From NCBI RefSeq assembly GCF_046365375.1, contig NZ_JBKEIT010000006.1:62001-126000 (forward strand): a stretch of 64,000 nucleotides of DNA, read 5' to 3'. The notes beneath the pieces were generated by a model, which ran no database searches, had not been told where the DNA came from, and was given only the letters and a program-made list of their open reading frames with translations. Positions 41,140-51,327 of this stretch are shown here, one piece after another (the stretch's first letter is position 1; each line of letters opens with the position of its first letter). Source of the DNA: Butyricimonas muris. Its GTDB lineage: Bacteria > Bacteroidota > Bacteroidia > Bacteroidales > Marinifilaceae. Both the position numbers and the translations under genes were made by a program.

Positions 41140-44100
41140 ATGAAAAAAAATCGAGAATGTTATCTCCGTTGGTCGGGGATACGAAAAATCTTATTAACTA
41201 TGCGTTTTCTAGCTCTTTTCCTTTTTTGTACGGCTATGCATTTATCTGCGGCAGTACATTCGCAACATGTGGTGTTCAGTTTTAACCTGAAGAACGCGAC
41301 ATTCGAGGATTTAATGAAAGAGATTCGCCAGCACAGTGATTATTATTTTATTTACAAGGACAGCGAGGTGGCGAGTGTCAACAAGTTGAACAAGCGGTTT
41401 AAGGCGGTGGAAATAGACGAGATTCTCCGCGAATGCTTGAAAGGTACGGGGTTGACTTATTTCGTGGAGGATAAATTGATTGTTATCCGGAAAACGAACG
41501 AGGTGCTTGCCTGCGACACGACCGACAAGAAAAATGTTGCCCAGTCGGTGAAAGGTACGGTGGTGGACGAAACGGGGAAGCCGTTGCCGGGGGTAACGGT
41601 GGTGATCAGGGGAACGACCGTGGGTGTCGCTACTGATATCGATGGCGGGTTCAGTATTGTTTTGCCTGTTGATACGGCAACGCTGGTTTTTACTTTTGTC
41701 GGGATGGAAATGCGATACGTGAAGATCGCTGCCCTAAAGAAAGGCGAAACTCGCAAGGCTCTCCGGGTGGTGATGAAAGAGGATAAGATCGCATTGGAAG
41801 ATGTTGTGGTGACGGGATATGCGAATATCCGAAAATCGAGTTTCACGGGTAACGTGACTTCCGTGGACCGGGATCAGTTGCTAAAGGCGAATAACCAGAA
41901 TATGATTTCGGCGTTACAGAATTTTGACCCTTCTTTCCGTATCCGGCCTAATTCATTGTGGGGGTCAGACCCGAACGCCTTGCCGGAGATAAATATCCGC
42001 GGCGAGTCGAGTATCGGGATGAATAAAAGTTTGGAAACGGAGTATATGAAACAGACGCAACGGACGAATCTGACGGATAATCCTAATTTGCCCGTGTTTA
42101 TTCTGGATGGTTTCGAGGTGAGCGTGCAGAAGATTTACGACATGGATATGAACCGGGTGGAGAATGTCACGATATTGAAGGATGCCGCGGCGACCGCCAT
42201 GTATGGTTCCCGTGCGGCCAACGGTGTGGTGGTCGTTACGACGATAGCCCCGAAACCGGGAGAAATGCGTATTTCTTATAATTTTACGGGCGGTGCCGTG
42301 TTGCCGGATTTGTCCGATTATAATATGTGTAATGCCGTCGAGAAATTGGAAGCGGAGCGGCTCGCGGGCGTGTACACGTCGGATAACACGAGTACTCAAG
42401 CCAGTTTGGATATTGATTATAACACGGTGAAGAACAAGATACTGAGAGGGGTTGACACGGATTGGTTGGCTCGACCTTTACGTAACGTGTTCAATCACAA
42501 GCACACGTTATATGTAGAAGGTGGGGTGGAGAGCATCCGTTACTCTATTGATTTTAATTATGACAGTAACGGGGGAGCGATGAAAGGCTCTTATCGTGAC
42601 CGCATGGGGGCGGGGATGTCTTTGGATTACCGTTACAAGAAGTTGCAAATCCGGAATTACGTGTCCTACAATTCTACCCGTTCGGAGGATTCTCCTTATG
42701 GATTGTTCAGTACGTACGTTAATTTACTTCCCTATTACGAGATTTATGACGATTTCGGGAATTTGCTGAAGAATTTCTCGGGGTTTGCGGGGGCGATAAA
42801 CCCGTTGTGGAAGGTTAAAAATTTGCGAAGTTATTCGGGACGGAGCCGTTACCACGAGTTTATGGATAATTTCAGTATTAATCTGTACATACTGGAAGGG
42901 TTACAGTTCAAGGGACAATTCAGTATAACGAAGACCGAACAGACGACGGAGAGTTTCTCTGACCCGAACGATCCGACTTATGATTATTATGACGCACAGG
43001 AAAAGGGGCGTTTGACCAAAAACCTGAGTAGCGGGTATAATTGGAACGTGAACGCCATGTTCTATTACAACAGGGCGCTGGGCAAGCATTTTATAAACGC
43101 CACGTTGGGTATCAATGCGAAACAGGATCATTCGGAAAGTCATAATATGGGTTTTAGAGGATTTCAGTTGGGTAACCTGCATAGTGCGGCATTCGCGGCT
43201 TTACAACCGGATAAGACTACCGTTGGCAAGACGGAAAGCCGTTTATTCGGTTTCTTGGCATCTGTGAACTATTCCTTTAACGATATCTATCTGTTCGACG
43301 GTTCGTTCCGGTTGGACGGTTCCTCTCAGTTCGGCTCGGACAAGCGTTTTGCCCCGTTCTGGTCATTGGGCGCGGGTATTAACGTGCATAATTACAGCTG
43401 GCTGAAAGATAACGGGATATTGAGCAAGTTGCGGGTACGTGCATCGTATGGAAGTACGGGTAAGGTGAATTTCCCCTCGTACACGGCTGTAACCACTTAC
43501 GAGATTGACGCGGATGGTTGGTATTACACGGGGCCTGCCGCTTATCTGGTGTACTTGGGTAACCCGAAGTTGAAATGGGAAACGACGAAAACATTAGATG
43601 CCGGTATCGAGTTGGGATTCCTGAATGATCGTATTACTTTCTCTGCCAATTATTATAACAAGAAAACAGAGGATTTGATCGATCAGATTTCTATACGCCC
43701 TTCTTCCGGTTTTTCCGAGTATCGTTCTAATTCGGGTGCAGTGGTGAACAAAGGTTTTGAGTTGGATTTGATGGCAACCGTTTACAGGGATAAAGATTGG
43801 GTGATTACTTTGATCGGGAATCTGGGTGCGAATAAAAACGAGATTACGGAACTGGGTGCTGCTTCTGAAGCTTATAACAAGGCTATTGACGAGAATTACG
43901 AGGCCCGCTACGGGTACAGTGCGTTGAAAGCGACCCCCCTCCGGAAGTATTACAAGGGAGCCTCGACAACGGCAATTTATGCTGTTCGTTCTGCGGGAAT
44001 TGATCCGGCAAACGGGAAAGAGAAGTTTATTAAAAAAGGAGGAACCAGTACTTACACGTGGTGCGCGGACGATCAGGTAGTGGTGGGAGATGAGTCTCCG

Positions 44101-44550
44101 GATGCTCAGGGTACTTTTGCCATTAACGTGGGGTTCAAGGGGATTTATCTGAATGCCGCTTTCCGGTACCAGTGGGGAGGACAGACGTATAACGAAACGT
44201 TGTTGAAGAAGGTAGAAGAGGTTGATATCAAAACTAGTAACGTGGACAAAAGGGTGCTTTCCGACAGGTGGAGGAAACCGGGAGACATAGCTCCGTTCTA
44301 TGACTTGGGACAGCAGATATCAACCCGCCCGACGACTCGTTTCGTTCAGGATGAAAATATCGTGGAGTTTGCCAGTTTGTCCGTCGGTTATGATTTCAGG
44401 AGAGAGATGATCTCGAAATGGAGATTGACTTCATTGGGATTGCGGTTTAACGCTAATGACTTGTGCCGGTGGTCGACGGTGAAAGAGGAACGGGGTATTA
44501 ATTACCCGTATGCCAAGAATTACAGTTTTACCTTGAGTATTGGTTTTTAA
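41140..44550 (+). CDS. SusC/RagA-type TonB-dependent receptor with STN domain, second locus
   Basis: A 1136-residue receptor. Signal sequence (FLALFLFCTAMHLSAAVHSQ), STN domain (FSFNLKNATFEDLMKEI to LIVIRKTNE), carboxypeptidase-D-like domain (PGVTVVIRGTTVGVATDIDG), plug with INIRGESSIGMN and LKDAAATAMYGSRAANGVV, and a beta-barrel ending YSFTLSIGF. The plug has an insert between INIRGESS and LPVFILDG that is longer than in the first-locus protein. It works with the SusD protein that starts 15 bases on. STN plus FecR upstream shows substrate-induced signalling. The substrate is unknown; the proteases in the operon suggest peptides. Confidence 0.95.
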   Translation: MKKNRECYLRWSGIRKILLTMRFLALFLFCTAMHLSAAVHSQHVVFSFNLKNATFEDLMKEIRQHSDYYFIYKDSEVASVNKLNKRFKAVEIDEILRECLKGTGLTYFVEDKLIVIRKTNEVLACDTTDKKNVAQSVKGTVVDETGKPLPGVTVVIRGTTVGVATDIDGGFSIVLPVDTATLVFTFVGMEMRYVKIAALKKGETRKALRVVMKEDKIALEDVVVTGYANIRKSSFTGNVTSVDRDQLLKANNQNMISALQNFDPSFRIRPNSLWGSDPNALPEINIRGESSIGMNKSLETEYMKQTQRTNLTDNPNLPVFILDGFEVSVQKIYDMDMNRVENVTILKDAAATAMYGSRAANGVVVVTTIAPKPGEMRISYNFTGGAVLPDLSDYNMCNAVEKLEAERLAGVYTSDNTSTQASLDIDYNTVKNKILRGVDTDWLARPLRNVFNHKHTLYVEGGVESIRYSIDFNYDSNGGAMKGSYRDRMGAGMSLDYRYKKLQIRNYVSYNSTRSEDSPYGLFSTYVNLLPYYEIYDDFGNLLKNFSGFAGAINPLWKVKNLRSYSGRSRYHEFMDNFSINLYILEGLQFKGQFSITKTEQTTESFSDPNDPTYDYYDAQEKGRLTKNLSSGYNWNVNAMFYYNRALGKHFINATLGINAKQDHSESHNMGFRGFQLGNLHSAAFAALQPDKTTVGKTESRLFGFLASVNYSFNDIYLFDGSFRLDGSSQFGSDKRFAPFWSLGAGINVHNYSWLKDNGILSKLRVRASYGSTGKVNFPSYTAVTTYEIDADGWYYTGPAAYLVYLGNPKLKWETTKTLDAGIELGFLNDRITFSANYYNKKTEDLIDQISIRPSSGFSEYRSNSGAVVNKGFELDLMATVYRDKDWVITLIGNLGANKNEITELGAASEAYNKAIDENYEARYGYSALKATPLRKYYKGASTTAIYAVRSAGIDPANGKEKFIKKGGTSTYTWCADDQVVVGDESPDAQGTFAINVGFKGIYLNAAFRYQWGGQTYNETLLKKVEEVDIKTSNVDKRVLSDRWRKPGDIAPFYDLGQQISTRPTTRFVQDENIVEFASLSVGYDFRREMISKWRLTSLGLRFNANDLCRWSTVKEERGINYPYAKNYSFTLSIGF

Positions 44551-44565
44551 TTAAAAGTTAGAGAT

Positions 44566-46134
44566 ATGAAAACCTGTATAAATATAATTATTATATCATC
44601 GTTATTCTTCCTCGTGTCTTGTGATTCTTGGTTGGATTTGAAGCCGGAAACGCAGGTGACGGAGGACGAGCTTTTTAATTCTGGGGACGGGTACCGTGCC
44701 TCGCTGAACGGATTGTATAAAACTATGGGAACTGCCAGTTTGTACGGGCGGGAGTTGTCGTTCGGGATGGTGGATTGTATTTCCCAACAGTACCAGATGG
44801 ATTTGGGTACTACTATCACTTATGACCAGAAATACGTGGATATCGCCGGATTTAATTACATGACGACGGATGCGATCGCGCTGATAGAAAGTACATGGAG
44901 ACAAGCCTTTAACGTGGTGGCGAATGCAAATAATCTGATACAGAACGTGGCGAACGAGTCGCCGGACTTGTTCGCGCAGGGGGAAATGGAGAAGAATCTG
45001 ATCTTGGGAGAGGCTTATGCGTGCCGGGCTTTGATGCATTTTGATATGTTGAGGTTGTTTGCCCCGTCACCGGTGAATGATGACGGGAAAATCTATGTTC
45101 CTTACGTGGAAACTTATCCCGATATCACGGCTATCCCGATAGCGGTCAAACCGTTTCTGGACAAGGTGATCACGGATTTGGAGTATGCCAGAACGCTGGT
45201 CGCGGAATGGGATACCTGTAACGTGGGCGTAGGGACGTTGATTACCGGGAAAGTGCGTTTCTATAACACGTTTTCGTTCGGTACGGAAATCTATGACAAT
45301 AGTAATTTGAGAATCGAGAATTTCTTCAAGGGGCGGGGGTATCGGTTGAATTACTACGCGATAACGGCATTGCTGGCACGGGTATGTCAATACGCCGAGT
45401 TGGAACAAAAGGCTTTCGAATACGCCCGGGAAGTGATGGCTTTCGAGGTGAAGGATTATTACGGTTGGCAGAAGGCTTTCGCCATCGATGATTATTCCGG
45501 AGTGACCAGCACGAACTGGAACTCAAAGAGTGATCTGCGGGTGGTGAGTAATTTGATTTTTGCCGTTTATAATGAAAAGGCTTATGATGAATTGAGTTTG
45601 TCGAAGTTCTTTACCCCGCAATCGAACGGGTACCCGACGTGGTTGGTCATAAACAGGACGAATCAGAAGACGTTTGAAACCCGCGAGGGTACGGATGAGT
45701 CTGTCCTTGACTATCGTTCTTTGAATATGATCTTTTACGGGAACGGTCAATATCCTCTCTCCGGAAAATGGTATTATAGCGAGAACGAGTCAGTGAGAGA
45801 TAATAACGTGACGATACTTCCCGTTATCCGCGCTACCGAGATGCGTTATATTATGGCTGAATATTATGCCCGGCAAGGAAATTTTGCAGAGGCTAAAAGT
45901 ATCTTGACGGAGATCAGGAGCCGGAGAGGTTGTTCCGAGGCAATTTCCATATCGAATTGGGCGGAATTCGAGGAGGAACTGATACGTGATGCCCGCCGGG
46001 AGTGGATTGCCGAGGGACAGTTGTTTTATTTATATAAACGGTTGAACGCCGCGGTGAATTTTGGTAGAAATGTTATTCGACCGCTAAACAGGTCTGAATA
46101 TTTATTACCGATACCAACGAATGAATCATTGTAA
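44566..46134 (+). CDS. SusD/RagB-type lipoprotein, second locus
   Basis: A 522-residue SusD-family lipoprotein (signal ending FLVSC, Cys19). Family features are LILGEAYACRALMHFDMLRLF (residues about 145-165), RATEMRYIMAEYYARQGNF, and a C-terminal DARREWIAEGQLFYLYKRLN followed by YLLPIPTNE. The last motif is a variant of the usual RxxELxxEGxRxxDLxR. It caps the SusC barrel encoded upstream. Confidence 0.93.
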   Translation: MKTCINIIIISSLFFLVSCDSWLDLKPETQVTEDELFNSGDGYRASLNGLYKTMGTASLYGRELSFGMVDCISQQYQMDLGTTITYDQKYVDIAGFNYMTTDAIALIESTWRQAFNVVANANNLIQNVANESPDLFAQGEMEKNLILGEAYACRALMHFDMLRLFAPSPVNDDGKIYVPYVETYPDITAIPIAVKPFLDKVITDLEYARTLVAEWDTCNVGVGTLITGKVRFYNTFSFGTEIYDNSNLRIENFFKGRGYRLNYYAITALLARVCQYAELEQKAFEYAREVMAFEVKDYYGWQKAFAIDDYSGVTSTNWNSKSDLRVVSNLIFAVYNEKAYDELSLSKFFTPQSNGYPTWLVINRTNQKTFETREGTDESVLDYRSLNMIFYGNGQYPLSGKWYYSENESVRDNNVTILPVIRATEMRYIMAEYYARQGNFAEAKSILTEIRSRRGCSEAISISNWAEFEEELIRDARREWIAEGQLFYLYKRLNAAVNFGRNVIRPLNRSEYLLPIPTNESL

Positions 46135-46154
46135 TAATTTTTCAATTGAGAGAT

Positions 46155-46895
46155 ATGAAAAAGTGTATATTATTTATATTACCGGCTTTGCTTTTTGCTT
46201 GTACGGAAAAGAAGATTCCGACTTTTAACGACGGGCGAGAAATCTTTTTCGAGAAATTTTATATGGACGAAGTATACCCGGGTACGGCCTCGGCTGATTC
46301 CACGGTTATTTCTTATTTCTTTTATCCGGACGGTACGCGGGATATAGAGATTCCTCTGGTCGTGTGTTTATCCGGACGACTTCTGACGTCTGATGTCACT
46401 TTCGGGTTGAAAACGGTGGCAGACGGGACGACAGCCGTTGGGGAGGAATACACGCTGGAACCAGTGTACACGTTTAAATCGACCACAGTCGGGGAGGACG
46501 CCACGGAAGTGAAAGACACGGTTTTCGTGAAAATACACCGTAGTGCCCGGATGGACGACGCTCCCGTGAGGTTGATCGTGGAATTGGTACCGAATGAGAT
46601 GATAGGGTTAGGGCAGTATGAACGTTGTCGGGCAAAAATTATTGTATCGACAATAGCGATAAAACCGGATTGGTGGACAACCGAAGTGACAAATAATCTG
46701 TTGGGTACTTATTCCGAGAAGAAATACAAGTTGTTCCTGAACGAGATTGACACGAATGCGGAGATGAGTGCCCGTTTGATACAGGAGCGTCCGGATCAGG
46801 CGATCAAGCTGGTGATGAAATTCAAGGCTTGGTTGAGTGAGCAAAATCCGCCGGTTACCGAAGAGGACGGAAGTATAATGAAGGTCGCAATTTAA
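46155..46895 (+). CDS. DUF4843 lipoprotein
   Basis: A lipoprotein of about 246 residues; the start is placed at the ATG giving MKKCILFILPALLFAC, because the longer frame begins with TTG. The pattern DGREIFFEKFYMD, then VAVxYxF-like strands and the tryptophan-containing KPDWWTTEVTNNLLGTYSEK, is typical of DUF4843 proteins that follow SusCD genes. These are thought to be surface accessory proteins; their function is not known. It is followed by a PKD-like lipoprotein gene, the usual partner. Confidence 0.85.
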   Translation: MKKCILFILPALLFACTEKKIPTFNDGREIFFEKFYMDEVYPGTASADSTVISYFFYPDGTRDIEIPLVVCLSGRLLTSDVTFGLKTVADGTTAVGEEYTLEPVYTFKSTTVGEDATEVKDTVFVKIHRSARMDDAPVRLIVELVPNEMIGLGQYERCRAKIIVSTIAIKPDWWTTEVTNNLLGTYSEKKYKLFLNEIDTNAEMSARLIQERPDQAIKLVMKFKAWLSEQNPPVTEEDGSIMKVAI

Positions 46896-46914
46896 TTATC
46901 AAAAACGAGAGAGT

Positions 46915-48498
46915 ATGAAGAATCTGATAACAATAGGATATTTCCTTTTTATCTTCTTCCTGACGGGATGTTTTGAAGACGAGGGAAATTATGATCTGAA
47001 AGAGACAAACGAGCCGACATGGTTGTGGAACTACACGCAAAGTCCTTTATACATTACCACGTACGCGGGGGATACGATTAACGTGAATGTGCCGTTCCGT
47101 TTTGATAAAGATTCGGCGACGGCATTGGCAAACGCCCGCTACGAGTGGAGGTTTAACGGGACTCTTTTCTCCGAAGACCGGAATCTGAGAATGCCGGCGG
47201 ATACTATCGTGAAGAAGTTGAATCTGCCTTTTTCCGAAACATCGGGCGGAAGCGGTACTTACGCGATTATAGACAAAACAACCGATATAAAGTATATGGT
47301 TCGCACGTGGTTGACTATCCGCCCCATGTATTACAAGGGAGATTGGCTGATTCTTTCGGAAAACGGGGCGGACTCGAAACTTTCTTTTTATAAAATAAAG
47401 AGAAGGACTGTCGGGGGAATGTCGACGACGACTTACACGTTGTATGATAACGTTTATGAAGAGTTGAACCCCGGGATGAAATTGCCGGGCACTCCTCGCA
47501 GATTGCGTTACCACGTGGCAAAGCATATATCTGCACCCATGGGGGCGACCACGATTGTCACGAGTCAGTCCGGTTACACGTTGAATAATGAGAATTTATT
47601 GGCGGTGGGGGACGTGAAAGAGGAATTTGAAGACGGGATTCCGGCGAACTTTAATATTTCCAACGTGTTCCACGGGGGACAGGTGTCATGGATAGCGACG
47701 GAGGACGGACGTTTGTTCCGACGGATTATGAGTGATAACTGGTTGGGCGGTAAGTATCTGGCAGACCCGTACGTGGTAGACGAGAAGGGATACAAGGTGA
47801 CGGATTTCGGTCAGGGAAGAACCCCTTCAAATATTACTTCCCCGTGTTACGACGAGTTGAATAGGAGGGTGTTGATGATTCGGATGAGAGCTCCTTTCAG
47901 TATATTACCGGTAACGTATATTGCGGGAACAAATCATCCGCTTCCCGTGTGGGATATGCCCGCTGGAACGGAAGTGTTGCATTTGTACGCCTCTTCTCAT
48001 AAAAATCTACCATACGGTGATAATCAGATGTATTCTATGATATTTAATGATGCGAATGGCGATACATGGATGGCTGATTTCGTGTTGAATAAGAATAACG
48101 GACTTTGCGTGGAGCATGAACACGCCAGTTTGATACGTTTCCCGGGTGGGAATTTGCCTAAGGGAACGAAATTCCTGACGGCAGCTGCCGATTATAAACC
48201 TTATTCGAATATTTACACGTTTTATACCAAGGGAAACGAGTTGCGTTACGTGAATCGGGTGAACGACGTGGATTACCCGTTTATGACTTTCGACCACGAG
48301 ATTACGGTGGTCCGTTATAATGCGTATAATATTAATTATAACAGGTTGGGAATCGGGTTGGAGAACGGAGATTTCTTTTTGGTTGATCTGACGGATATCG
48401 CGAATCCCGTGATTATGGAGGAAACAAGGGTAAACGTGGGTGGTAAGGTCGTGGATTTGATGGAGTTTGCCACGGATACGTATGTGGATTTGTATTAG
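46915..48498 (+). CDS. PKD-like family lipoprotein
   Basis: A 527-residue lipoprotein (FFLTGC, Cys19, then FEDEGNYDL, typical of the PKD-like group in SusCD loci). The N-terminal part has PKD-like strands (YEWRFNGTLFSEDRNL) and the rest looks like a beta-propeller or repeat region (GDWLILSENGADSKLSFYKI). Together with SusC, SusD and DUF4843 it forms a conserved four-gene set. It probably belongs to the surface substrate-binding complex. No catalytic motif is seen. Confidence 0.85.
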   Translation: MKNLITIGYFLFIFFLTGCFEDEGNYDLKETNEPTWLWNYTQSPLYITTYAGDTINVNVPFRFDKDSATALANARYEWRFNGTLFSEDRNLRMPADTIVKKLNLPFSETSGGSGTYAIIDKTTDIKYMVRTWLTIRPMYYKGDWLILSENGADSKLSFYKIKRRTVGGMSTTTYTLYDNVYEELNPGMKLPGTPRRLRYHVAKHISAPMGATTIVTSQSGYTLNNENLLAVGDVKEEFEDGIPANFNISNVFHGGQVSWIATEDGRLFRRIMSDNWLGGKYLADPYVVDEKGYKVTDFGQGRTPSNITSPCYDELNRRVLMIRMRAPFSILPVTYIAGTNHPLPVWDMPAGTEVLHLYASSHKNLPYGDNQMYSMIFNDANGDTWMADFVLNKNNGLCVEHEHASLIRFPGGNLPKGTKFLTAAADYKPYSNIYTFYTKGNELRYVNRVNDVDYPFMTFDHEITVVRYNAYNINYNRLGIGLENGDFFLVDLTDIANPVIMEETRVNVGGKVVDLMEFATDTYVDLY

Positions 48499-48524
48499 TG
48501 TGTTTTATAAGTAATAGATGAACG

Positions 48525-48583
48525 GAAGGGTGTGTCACGGGACTCCTGTTCTTGATGGATACATCGGCACATCCTTCTTTTTT
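48525..48583 (+). terminator. Stem-loop terminator after the PKD-like gene
   Basis: GAAGGGTGTG (48525-48534) pairs with CACATCCTTC (48568-48577, one G-U) around a long loop, followed directly by TTTTTT. It splits the SusCD genes from the metalloprotease genes; partial read-through is likely. Confidence 0.65.
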
Positions 48584-48655
48584 AGATTGCCTTCGCGTAA
48601 GAGTGTAAAGTACGTGTTGGTGTAATATCACGTGTGAAATTTAAATGAAGAAGTT

Positions 48656-51319
48656 ATGAACAAATCAATTCGGATTTCTTTCTTGCTGGTGGCGGCTTTG
48701 GCTCTAGGGAGCGGGGATGCCGTGTTTGCGAGGAAAAAGAAAGCGGCTGCTAAAGACAAGGAAACTAAAAAGGAAACTCCTTACGAGAAATTATTTAAGG
48801 GAAAAGCCTGTGAAACGGTAAAAGGGTTATTGACAATCCACAAGACGGATAATAAGGTGTATTTCGAGATTCCGTTTAACTTGTTGAACAAGGATATGTT
48901 GCTGGGTTCCACGATTTCGGAAACCACGAGTAACTGGTTCGGGAGCGTGGGGGAAAAGCCGACAGACCCGTTGCACGTGGTGTTTACCCGGACGGACTCC
49001 ATTATCAGTTTACGTCAGGTGAACACGTCTTACGAAACTGACGTGGAAAGTTTGAGGCAGCGTATTGCCGAGAGTACTCGTCCCGCCGTGATGCATAATT
49101 TTGGTATTCAGGCTTACAATCCGGACAGTACGGCGGTCGTGGTTGACGTGAGCGAGTTCTTTCTGGCGGATAACGAACAGATGCCCCCGTTTTCGCCCTA
49201 CGCGCCGATATTGGGGGGCGGGTGTTGGATTGTGAAAGAGTTCAAGAAAGATAAATCCCAGTTGGGCAAGGTAAAGGCTTTTGATGATAACGTGAGTGTA
49301 CAGTCTTCCCTGAGTTACGAGGTGAACGTGCGGGACGGAAGATATTATTATATATATAAATTACCGTTCACGGCGGTATTGACCCGTAGTTTCGTGCTGT
49401 TGCCGGAGGAGCCGATGCGTCCCCGTTTTGCCGACCCGCGGATCGGGATATTTTACAGTAATAAATCCGCTTTCAGTCACGAGAACAAGGGCATAGAGCC
49501 AAGGTATTACGCGAATCGCTGGCGGTTGGAACCTGCTGACGAGATTGCTTTCAGGCAGGGGAGATTGGTGGAACCGAAGCAACCGATCGTGTTCTACGTG
49601 GATAACGCTTTCCCGGAAAGCTGGAAAAAGTATATCCGTGCCGGGGTGGAGGAATGGCAAAAGGCGTTTGAAGAAATAGGATTCAGAAACGCGATTGTCG
49701 CGAAGGAGTTTCCAATGGATGATCCCGCGTTTGATCCCGATAACTTGAAGTATTCCTGTGTACGATATTCCCCGTCGCCGGTGGCGAACGCCATGGGACC
49801 CTCGTGGACGGATCCCCGGACGGGCGAGATATTGAATGCCTCGGTGTACTTGTACCACAATCTGGTGAAACTGGTGCAGGACTGGCGTTTCTTGCAGACT
49901 TCTCCCGCTGACGCTGACGTGCGCAAGGTGATGTTCGACGAGGAAACCTTGGGGGAATGTATCTGTTACGTGGTGGCGCATGAAGTAGGACACTGTCTGG
50001 CGTTGATGCACAATATGTCCGGTTCGGCAGCCATACCGACGGATTCGTTGCGCTCCCCGTCGTTCACGGGTAAATACGGGACGACGTACTCGATCATGGA
50101 TTACGCCCGTAACAATTACGTGGCGCAACCCGGTGATAAAGAACGGGGGGTGAAATTGACCCCGCCGCGCTTGGGCGTGTATGATTTGTATGCTATCAAA
50201 TGGTTGTACACCCCGTTATTGGATGCCAAGAGTGCTAAAGAAGAGGTGCCGACGCTGAATCAATGGATTACCGAGAAGTCGGGGGACCCGGTGTATCGTT
50301 ACGGGAAGCAACAGATTTTTGCCCGTTTTGACCCGAGTTCCGTGGAGGAAGACTTGGGGGATGACGCTATGAAATCGTCTGCTTATGGAGTGAAGAACCT
50401 GAAATATGTATTGGATAACATGAGCGATTGGGTGGGGAAAGATGACCCGGACTATACTTTCCGTCAGGGAATGTATAACGAGATCGTTTACCAGTACGTG
50501 CGTTACGTGAATCACGTGTTATTGAATATCGGGGGATTATACCTGAACGAGCGTTATGACGGGGACGAGTTGCCGAGTTTCGCGGTCGTGCCGAAAGAGA
50601 AACAGCAACGGGCTCTTCGTTTCCTGTTGGAACAGATCGGGAACATGGATTGGTTGAATGCTGCCAAGATGCAGGCGCAATGGCCGTTGATGAGTAATAT
50701 TTCTTCCGAGTTGGAAGACAAAATATTCGGGGCGGTGATGTCCCGTCTGGCTTCCGTGGCGTTGAGTGCCGTGAAGGACGAGAACCCGGAAACATACACT
50801 CCGCGGGAGTTCTTGGCGGACGTGCAGGATTTCGTGTTTGCCCCGACCAAAAAAGGAAAAACACTCACCGTGCCGGAAAAGAATCTGCAAATGAAACTGT
50901 TGTCTAACGTGATGCTGTTCTCTGGGGTGGCGAAGAAAGGAATATCCGGCGATCCCCTGTCCGTGGCGTCCGTGAGCCGGATGATAGAGGTCCCGGAGTG
51001 CGTGAAGGCTTTAAGCAGAGAGAGATACGGTGTTCTTCCCGCTGAATGGTTAGGTATGTTTACCAATCAGGAAACGGTAGAGGCTTGCGGGGAAGCGGTT
51101 CCGGTTCCGGAGAGTTTACCGAAGTATCTCGAGCGGCAGGGTTTCGGTTACTGGGTGAACGTCAATTCCAATATGGTCGTTGAGCCGTTGGATCACCTGT
51201 ATTTCGATATGTTGAAGAGAATACAAGTTCTGGTAAAAAGTAAGGCGAACACGGGTTCTGAGGATACCCGCCAGCATTACCGGTTACTACTCTACAAGTT
51301 GGAACAAGCATTTAAATAA
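48656..51319 (+). CDS. Large zinc metalloprotease (DUF5117/DUF5118/DUF4953 type), active-site intact
   Basis: An 887-residue exported protein (signal ending near DAVFA, then a Lys-rich stretch). It has the DUF5118-like start TPYEKLFKGK, a long DUF5117 part, and the catalytic region AHEVGHCLALMHNM with His442, Glu443, His446 and His452, a metzincin-like HExxHxxxxxH. The later SIMDYARNNYVAQPGD provides a Met-turn-like segment. It is the first of two tandem paralogues, after the SusCD genes and before the ABC exporter genes. It probably cuts peptides or proteins at the cell envelope to serve or regulate the transporter. Confidence 0.9.
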   Translation: MNKSIRISFLLVAALALGSGDAVFARKKKAAAKDKETKKETPYEKLFKGKACETVKGLLTIHKTDNKVYFEIPFNLLNKDMLLGSTISETTSNWFGSVGEKPTDPLHVVFTRTDSIISLRQVNTSYETDVESLRQRIAESTRPAVMHNFGIQAYNPDSTAVVVDVSEFFLADNEQMPPFSPYAPILGGGCWIVKEFKKDKSQLGKVKAFDDNVSVQSSLSYEVNVRDGRYYYIYKLPFTAVLTRSFVLLPEEPMRPRFADPRIGIFYSNKSAFSHENKGIEPRYYANRWRLEPADEIAFRQGRLVEPKQPIVFYVDNAFPESWKKYIRAGVEEWQKAFEEIGFRNAIVAKEFPMDDPAFDPDNLKYSCVRYSPSPVANAMGPSWTDPRTGEILNASVYLYHNLVKLVQDWRFLQTSPADADVRKVMFDEETLGECICYVVAHEVGHCLALMHNMSGSAAIPTDSLRSPSFTGKYGTTYSIMDYARNNYVAQPGDKERGVKLTPPRLGVYDLYAIKWLYTPLLDAKSAKEEVPTLNQWITEKSGDPVYRYGKQQIFARFDPSSVEEDLGDDAMKSSAYGVKNLKYVLDNMSDWVGKDDPDYTFRQGMYNEIVYQYVRYVNHVLLNIGGLYLNERYDGDELPSFAVVPKEKQQRALRFLLEQIGNMDWLNAAKMQAQWPLMSNISSELEDKIFGAVMSRLASVALSAVKDENPETYTPREFLADVQDFVFAPTKKGKTLTVPEKNLQMKLLSNVMLFSGVAKKGISGDPLSVASVSRMIEVPECVKALSRERYGVLPAEWLGMFTNQETVEACGEAVPVPESLPKYLERQGFGYWVNVNSNMVVEPLDHLYFDMLKRIQVLVKSKANTGSEDTRQHYRLLLYKLEQAFK

Positions 51320-51327
51320 CTCATCCT